NCBI GenBank assembly: GCA_000827265.1
Contig: KN834753.1
Location: forward strand, 774,686 to 838,685
Length of the DNA stretch: 64,000 nt
DNA from: Collybiopsis luxurians FD-317 M1
Taxonomy: Eukaryota; Basidiomycota; Agaricomycetes; Agaricales; Omphalotaceae
Reading direction: 5' to 3'
Shown here: positions 56,801 through 64,000 of the stretch, piece after piece
Layout of the letters: each line of letters starts with the position of its first letter
Position numbering within the stretch: the first letter of the stretch is position 1
The notes under the pieces: generated by a model
Told to the model about the DNA's origin: nothing
The model's input: only the letters and a program-made list of their open reading frames with translations
Databases searched by the model: none
Translations under genes and position numbers: made by a program

Positions 56801-57138
56801 ACGTTCACATTGAGTTGGCTCTCGCGGTGAGTCTACTGGGAGATGTTGGTGGGTCAGCTATACGGAAAGAAATCGTCAATGCTGGTGGTATTGGAATTCT
56901 TAAGAATGTGTCCTCCAGTGGAAATGCAGATGTGGAAAAGGCTTGTAGCATGGCAATCACGAGTATTACTGGCAATATCTGGTCGCGGAACGCAGGTCAG
57001 TACAAGTGTTGAACTTGCATATTAGTGATTCAATTGGCTGCTTTTCTAGCATCCGCAAAGACGGCTATGGCCCACAATTGGAACGGAGGCTGTCCGGAAT
57101 ATCAACCCCCATGTCCCTTGATCCTGCGTCTCTTGTGA
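53811..57138 (+). CDS. Pseudokinase fused to ARM repeats
   Basis: Start ATG 53811 (MLLSATAM; a second ATG at 53832 is possible). The kinase-like domain has a beta-3 lysine (GRFVIVKRLAL), LKLMHPHVSRICGI and DPLFIVMPFYNCGNIRQYL. The HRD motif appears as VHGGLRPSNIF, with Gly at the catalytic Asp position (54343-54345). The DFG motif is replaced by EYG (54397-54405). SPEVW, ASDIYAFAMCALEIFT and HPEPRSRPTFDLI complete a tyrosine-kinase-like fold. A Ser-rich linker contains two YSWYSST segments, and armadillo-type helices then fill 55680-57070 (LITAGAVPALVHLLR, LTLIEICKASISNE, GLIKANVVSVLL, GVVDSLLAALRTA, ALAVSLLGDVG, VNAGGIGILKNV), ending YQPPCPLILRLL at 57138. Both key catalytic residues are lost, so it should act as a scaffold, not an enzyme. 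Cytosolic. One intron (54237-54285) appears to have a GC donor. Confidence 0.8.
54237..54285 (+). other. Probable GC-AG intron in the pseudokinase gene
   Basis: A 49-nt intron starting GCATGT and ending CCCTAG joins HKL to ILDIASGMQYLHRNG in phase 0, restoring the kinase helix before the catalytic loop. The GT donor I tested at 54262 leaves the wrong phase. Confidence 0.55.
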
Positions 57139-57752
57139 TATTGAGATTCCAAGCTCCTGCCTAGAATTTTATATTTATACATTATTTTTAACGGAAAGAC
57201 GTTGACTGTGAGTTGCCGCAAAGTTTGGTTTTTCTTTTTTTTCGACGGTAGAGTAGCAATGTCGTAATTTTTGTACTGAATGTCGAGGAATGTAATTACT
57301 CAGGTGCGCCCTTTCAAGTTTCATCTTGTTCCGCGTCTCACCTTGGCCAACCGTTGCCAACGTTAGAAACATGATATGTAATTTGGTAGTAACCAATTGT
57401 GATGGATACAGACTGTCAGAGTACAAGTTAGGATATCTAATGAATGCGGCTGAACAAAGCTGACAGATGAAAAGAACGGAATAGAAGTGTTTCTCAGCAG
57501 AACAGTAGGAAGGAATCAAGGAGCGACGATTTCGTGCTGGAGTTTATGAGCAGTAAAAGAACATATAAACTGTCTGTAGAAAGGGCCTAGCACAAATTGT
57601 GGTGCTATGGAATCCTAGACGAAGAAAAATACAAATTCGTAAAGTGGTCATATAATTCATCATTTAAGGAGAGGGGAAAAGAATAAAAAAGACAAAAGGA
57701 CAAGAAAATGTTAGAGCTAAGTATGAATAAATTATACCTCGTCGAACAGAGC
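57139..57752. other. Convergent intergenic region
   Basis: About 610 bp between two converging genes, T-rich near 57229-57241 and A-rich near 57659-57700. It should contain both 3' ends. No gene seen. Confidence 0.5.
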
Positions 57753-60512
57753 TTAGATACCCCATTCATCCAACCCATTTCCATACCCTGGGCCTCTTGA
57801 AGCCAGGCCGTAGCCACCCCAAACCTTCCCTAACCGATCGTCAGGCTTATCCGAACGACCATTGTCGACCCCCGAGATACCAATTAACCAACCTAGCCAT
57901 CCCTTGGACTCATCCCCTTCATCGTCACCTGTATTCCGCTTGCGGCTAGCTCTGGCTTTTGCATTCCGAATACCACTCTGACGAGATAAAGTGGTTTGCT
58001 TCCCCTTCCGTTTCTTACTCTGCCGCTGCGGACCAGTCCCCTGCGTTCCTTCCGGCAATTCTGCAAAGCTTATCCTTTTCGAGTGTCCTGGGGTAACGGG
58101 TGTCGATGAACCAGAGGATGGTTTTGATGAGAGCGGGGAGGAAGCTCCGAGGGCAAGAGCAACACTACTACTGAGAAAGTCCGGAAGACTCTTGCCAAAA
58201 TTCATCCGACTCGGAGTAGAAGCGGGACTGATAATGGGAGGCGTCGCAGGCGCAGATGGAACTGCACTGTTGCTCGCACTCGCTTTTCCCTTCCCCTTGA
58301 AGCTCGACATTCTCTGCTCCCCGTTCCGGTGTCTAGTAACACTCCCTTCATGCGAGTGTACACCTTGAGTAAAAAGCTTGGATATCGAAGCTGTTGCAGT
58401 AGATGTACCAGCTTCAACCGGAATGCCAACCTTTAAGGATTGTTGTAGGAGACGAGGAGGCTTAGATATCAGTGTCCAATCATTATGTGAAGGTTCAGCG
58501 GGAGGATTCGCATCCAGAATCTTGCGCAATGAAAGTATGGTTTGCTTTGTAGGGCACGAATCGGATGAATTCTCGCTCTCCTCCCCTGGTTCTGAGGAAG
58601 CTCGACCCGTCCCTTCTCCTCCAGAGCCGGAAGCTTCCATCGGAGGAGTCATATTCCGCCTACCCAGGGAACTCGACGGTAAAGAGGGGAAGCCAGAACC
58701 CAATGGCTTAGGTGTCTGCGACCGAGATCTGGAAGCAGAACCGGCAGTAATTGTGCTCGATCCAGACGTCGAAGTCCTGGTCGATGTCGTAGACGCAGCC
58801 GGAGAAGTTGAGTGTCGTCTTTTCGAAACACCAATACTATAGTGTTTGCTCGGAGTAGATTCGAAATTGGGCCTCTCAGTCGCGGCTGCATTGGCAGAAC
58901 GACGTCGAGGTCCCAATTGCAAGTCTTTCCGAGAAAGAGATGACGTGGAATTCGAGCGCTTAGGTATTGAGGCTGACGATGAAACGGGGTAGACAAAGGA
59001 TGAGAGCATATTGTATGCATGAGGTGCTCGAGTAAACTGATGGGAAGATGAGGAAGGAGGAGGTTTCGTGGTTATTCTGGAAGCAGACGGAGGAACAGTT
59101 GAAGAAGTCTGTCCGGGAGATCGGGACCGGGACCGGGACGACTGCTTACTACTTCGAATCGTAGAATGAGTACCAGATACCCGTAATCCAAGTGTCGAAG
59201 GAAGTACAATTGTTTCGTCATTTCGTGGGGATTCCGGTTCCTGATGAAGAACTTTCATCAAGTTCCTCGTAGTACCGACATTTCTCCTATCTTTGTCCTT
59301 GTCATCCGAATCCCTACGAGCGTGCATAGCTTCAGTTGAATGATGACGATGACTCGCATTCCGGTCTTCGTGTCCATGCCTCACGTCGCCCTCGACAACG
59401 ACATACTGCGTCAAAGCACGCGGAGGGTGAGCGACAAATCTCTCCCGGTCCGGGACATCATATCGAAGGTGCGGGACTCCCGTCATTTCGTCATATTGTT
59501 CAGAGTGTTCTACGCGCACAGACTGCGAAAAATGCGTCTGGCTTGAGCCGAAATCCAGAGAAGCTCTTCTGGTCGCACGTTTCGAAGATCGCGGATGTGA
59601 GGAACCAGCAGTCAGGTGGTGTCGATACGACTGTAGCGGTGAAGAGGTAGTTGGGAGAGACGCGCTGACGCTTCCTTGTGATGAGCTTGAGCTAGAACCA
59701 TGCCGCCTGTTACGTCTCCGTTCTTGAGCATCCTCAGAAAATAACAGGTCCACATCTCTACTAATTTGCTCCAAATCTTCTACCCACGTCTCATGCACAT
59801 TTCTATTGCTTGTTATCCGAGACGACAGCTCTTGGGCACTACGCTCGAGTGAGTATATCCCTGATCCCGATCCTGGGCGCGGAGGCATAGGCGAATGTGC
59901 CATTGAGCGAACACCCTCTTCACTATCAGTTTCCTGGTTAAGGATGCCGGATAAAGTAGTCTTTGTTGATATTGAGCTCTGTAATAGTGCATTGGACATT
60001 TCCAGAGCATGTACGCTTCGTTCAAGAAGAGAATCGAGGTACAAGTCAGAATTTGACTGAGGATCCAGATTCACGGGATTGGAACGTCTTCGCCTGTGCG
60101 ATGGTCCACGTTTTATACGACTAGTACGAGGTGTAGATGGAGATGTGAAAGTCGAAGTAGAGGGTGGAGCGCTGTTAAATCCTACTGTTACAAAGACAGA
60201 TCTCTGGGCCTGTGACCGACTGCCGGCGTCGCTGATATCAGTATCTTCGTCTGCCTCTTCAGCGCTGTCGGAGGAATAACCTGGAGGAGCGTCGTCAATT
60301 TCTGTGACTTCCGGAACAGTTCGCCACGGTGTGACAGAAGCTGAATTAGGATTGTATTCCGGCAGAGTAGAAGTGGTATCAGAGGATAGCCTAAGAGCGC
60401 TAATGCGTTTTCTGTGATGATGAGTGGGACGAGAGTAGGTCGTATAAGGCGAATTGTAGGCTGAATTTGGTAGTGAATTTGGGGAAACGGGAGTTGGGGG
60501 CGTGTAGTTCAT
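57753..60512 (-). CDS. Large Ser/Pro-rich disordered protein, intronless, unknown function
   Basis: One uninterrupted frame of 919 codons from ATG 60512 (MNYTPPTPVSPNSLPNSAYN) to the stop at 57753. Composition is dominated by Ser, Pro, Thr, Arg and Gly, so most of it should be disordered. Features in order: an acidic segment with a PPGY motif (DDAPPGYSSDSAEEADED) that could bind WW domains of Nedd4-type ligases; a helix (YLDSLLERSVHALEMSNALL, then SAQELSSRI and DLEQISRDVDLLFSEDAQER) suggestive of a coiled coil; several Arg-Ser patches (SRSRSRSPGQ); KQTILSLRKILDANPPAEPS; a lysine-rich stretch (SKKRKGKQ); and a C-terminus GWLGWLIGISGVDNG...GYGNGLDEWGI. The last part is Gly/Trp-rich and looks conserved. 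No enzymatic domain was recognised. It is the longest intron-free frame in an intron-rich region. Confidence 0.75.
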   Translation of the reverse strand: MNYTPPTPVSPNSLPNSAYNSPYTTYSRPTHHHRKRISALRLSSDTTSTLPEYNPNSASVTPWRTVPEVTEIDDAPPGYSSDSAEEADEDTDISDAGSRSQAQRSVFVTVGFNSAPPSTSTFTSPSTPRTSRIKRGPSHRRRRSNPVNLDPQSNSDLYLDSLLERSVHALEMSNALLQSSISTKTTLSGILNQETDSEEGVRSMAHSPMPPRPGSGSGIYSLERSAQELSSRITSNRNVHETWVEDLEQISRDVDLLFSEDAQERRRNRRHGSSSSSSQGSVSASLPTTSSPLQSYRHHLTAGSSHPRSSKRATRRASLDFGSSQTHFSQSVRVEHSEQYDEMTGVPHLRYDVPDRERFVAHPPRALTQYVVVEGDVRHGHEDRNASHRHHSTEAMHARRDSDDKDKDRRNVGTTRNLMKVLHQEPESPRNDETIVLPSTLGLRVSGTHSTIRSSKQSSRSRSRSPGQTSSTVPPSASRITTKPPPSSSSHQFTRAPHAYNMLSSFVYPVSSSASIPKRSNSTSSLSRKDLQLGPRRRSANAAATERPNFESTPSKHYSIGVSKRRHSTSPAASTTSTRTSTSGSSTITAGSASRSRSQTPKPLGSGFPSLPSSSLGRRNMTPPMEASGSGGEGTGRASSEPGEESENSSDSCPTKQTILSLRKILDANPPAEPSHNDWTLISKPPRLLQQSLKVGIPVEAGTSTATASISKLFTQGVHSHEGSVTRHRNGEQRMSSFKGKGKASASNSAVPSAPATPPIISPASTPSRMNFGKSLPDFLSSSVALALGASSPLSSKPSSGSSTPVTPGHSKRISFAELPEGTQGTGPQRQSKKRKGKQTTLSRQSGIRNAKARASRKRNTGDDEGDESKGWLGWLIGISGVDNGRSDKPDDRLGKVWGGYGLASRGPGYGNGLDEWGI

Positions 60513-60942
60513 ATTGGACTGAGAGTGTTATGAGGTGATTCCTCGGTTCTCGTGAGCCTGACCCGAGATAAACTACCAACCTAAAGACACATGTTTGTTA
60601 CTTTTGAAGAGAGTTAATCTGACACTACTCACCCCCCCAATCCCAGCCTCAGACCAGCTTCAATCAACCAAAAGAAACGTGTTAAATAGCCCCCGTATGA
60701 CAGCCGGCTAACAGGACAGATTCCCAGTACAGAATACCGAGTTCAAATGTCGACCTACGTCGAATTTGTAGAAGCAATAGTTGCTGGAAGTTGTTTGAGG
60801 TGGTCAAGGTTGACTGAGAAAATCGATTCCAGTTTCAAATGGCATTATTGTATTACGTCACCAACTGCGTCGTAAATTAGGCGCCGCCAGCTTAACTTGC
60901 ACACACAAAAATTAAGTTAAATAAATATTCAATCCCTTCGAA
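60513..60942. other. Intergenic, same-strand genes
   Basis: About 430 bp between the halogenase stop and the start of the disordered-protein gene (both minus). Includes a C-run (ccccccc near 60633). No gene seen. Confidence 0.45.
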
Positions 60943-63115
<2,173 letters not shown>

Positions 63116-64000
63116 TTTACGAATTAAGATGAGGAGAGTGCTCTGAAAATGTGAACCGTTTTATACTGCGCACATCCATGGATTCCGAGTAAACCAAGTG
63201 AAGCTAGAACGAAAAGCGTGACAAGAAAAGAAAAATGAAGGCGATGGATATTGCTCGATGCTCCTCGGGACATACGAAACTGTAAAATGACGAACGCCAG
63301 ATGCTCCACTGCGTACACCAAGAGGAGCTAACTTGGTTACTGCTAGTCTTGGTTATCTGTACAGCAAAATCTCTACGGGCATGACTCCAAGGCGGTGTGA
63401 ACTTCCTTGGAAAGGACAGGCATCTGTAAGCGAAAACTCCAAGTATGGCCAGGTCCTATGCCGTGAGTTGTCAGTCCAGAGTTGAACCGACTTCGCTACG
63501 TGCTTAGGCTGGAAGAGCTAGTATAGCAAGTTCAATTAGCAACACAGTGAATACTCCTGTGTTGCCTAATTTGACTTTACCGCGATAGGTCATCATTCGA
63601 TCTGCTCCGGTACTTAAGTATGGAATTCGATTCAAGTGGCTAAAAACAAACAGGCCTCTCACGTAAGGAATTTTGACTTTGGCCTGGGCCAGTTTTAGCT
63701 GGATGCTACACCAATTACGCATCCTTCATATCATACATACATCTGAGACCACTTAAGTAGCTGTTTGAATCGAGGAAGCGGAGAAAAAGATAGACCGGCC
63801 GGGGTCTATTAAAAGAAGAAACATAGTTATGGAGAGTTGTGTATGTTAATATCGGTTCTATCTCGGACTAATATGATGTGTCCTAGAATATTCGACTAGT
63901 AGCAGATTTTGAATGGATGCAGGTGCTGCTTACATGGGTGGCACAGAATAGTGGACGGGACAATCAGGACGGCAGACCCGTAAGTAATAGGCAAGTTGCC
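63116..64000. other. Upstream flank of the halogenase
   Basis: About 885 bp to the window end. The only ATG frame of note is minus 63504-63722 (72 codons, hydrophobic C-terminus), without a recognisable family or splice partner. It may contain the halogenase promoter and the edge of a gene outside the window. Confidence 0.4.

Overview
The window is nuclear DNA of a mushroom-forming fungus (Basidiomycota, Agaricomycetes). The evidence is a dense set of protein genes cut by many introns of about 50-60 nt, basidiomycete-type families (agaric flavin-dependent halogenase, 7-TM and DUF2306-like membrane proteins, Zn2Cys6 regulator, IBtk-like ankyrin/RCC1/BTB protein) and complete eukaryotic housekeeping genes. 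No rRNA, tRNA, CRISPR or intact transposon was found. The species cannot be named from the sequence.

Layout. 1-8.8 kb: a small intron-rich gene that may have a nucleotidyltransferase-like fold (-), a mitochondrial Mg2+ channel MRS2 (+), an unresolved locus, and an F-box protein (-). 8.8-20.7 kb: IBtk-like protein (+), Cyp40/Cpr6 cyclophilin (+), and an OCRL-type inositol polyphosphate 5-phosphatase (-). 20.7-24 kb: gene-poor. 24-33.8 kb: Zn2Cys6 regulator (+), a membrane-anchored coiled-coil protein (-), and farnesyl pyrophosphate synthase (-) divergent from an MFS anion/vitamin-type transporter (+). 34-38.2 kb: 7-TM protein (+) converging on an ArsB/NhaD-type ion transporter (-). 38.4-46.3 kb: a segmental tandem duplication of a CorA-type Mg2+ transporter. 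Its 3' neighbour, a secreted CFEM-like GPI protein, survives only in the second unit and is a decayed relic in the first. 46.7-63.1 kb: a mucin-like single-pass membrane protein (-), a DUF2306 membrane protein (-), a pseudokinase fused to ARM repeats (+), a large disordered intronless protein (-), and a flavin-dependent halogenase (-).

How the genes relate. Nothing here looks like one coordinated cluster. Housekeeping functions (isoprenoid synthesis, phosphoinositide turnover, Hsp90 co-chaperone, mitochondrial Mg2+) are interleaved with lineage-specific surface, transport and secondary-metabolism genes. Three families of membrane ion transporter occur (MRS2, CorA x2, ArsB-like). The halogenase has no recognisable biosynthetic partner within the window.

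The least ordinary observations are at the splicing level. A 4-nt exon encodes part of the invariant GDLNYRI motif of the phosphatase. Three consecutive exons of 8, 12 and 13 nt encode the first transmembrane motif of the MFS transporter. Four introns need a GC donor. All were inferred from reading frame and family motifs by eye, without alignment software or RNA data. Exon boundaries are given only where frame and motif agree; gene spans otherwise run from start to stop codon including introns.
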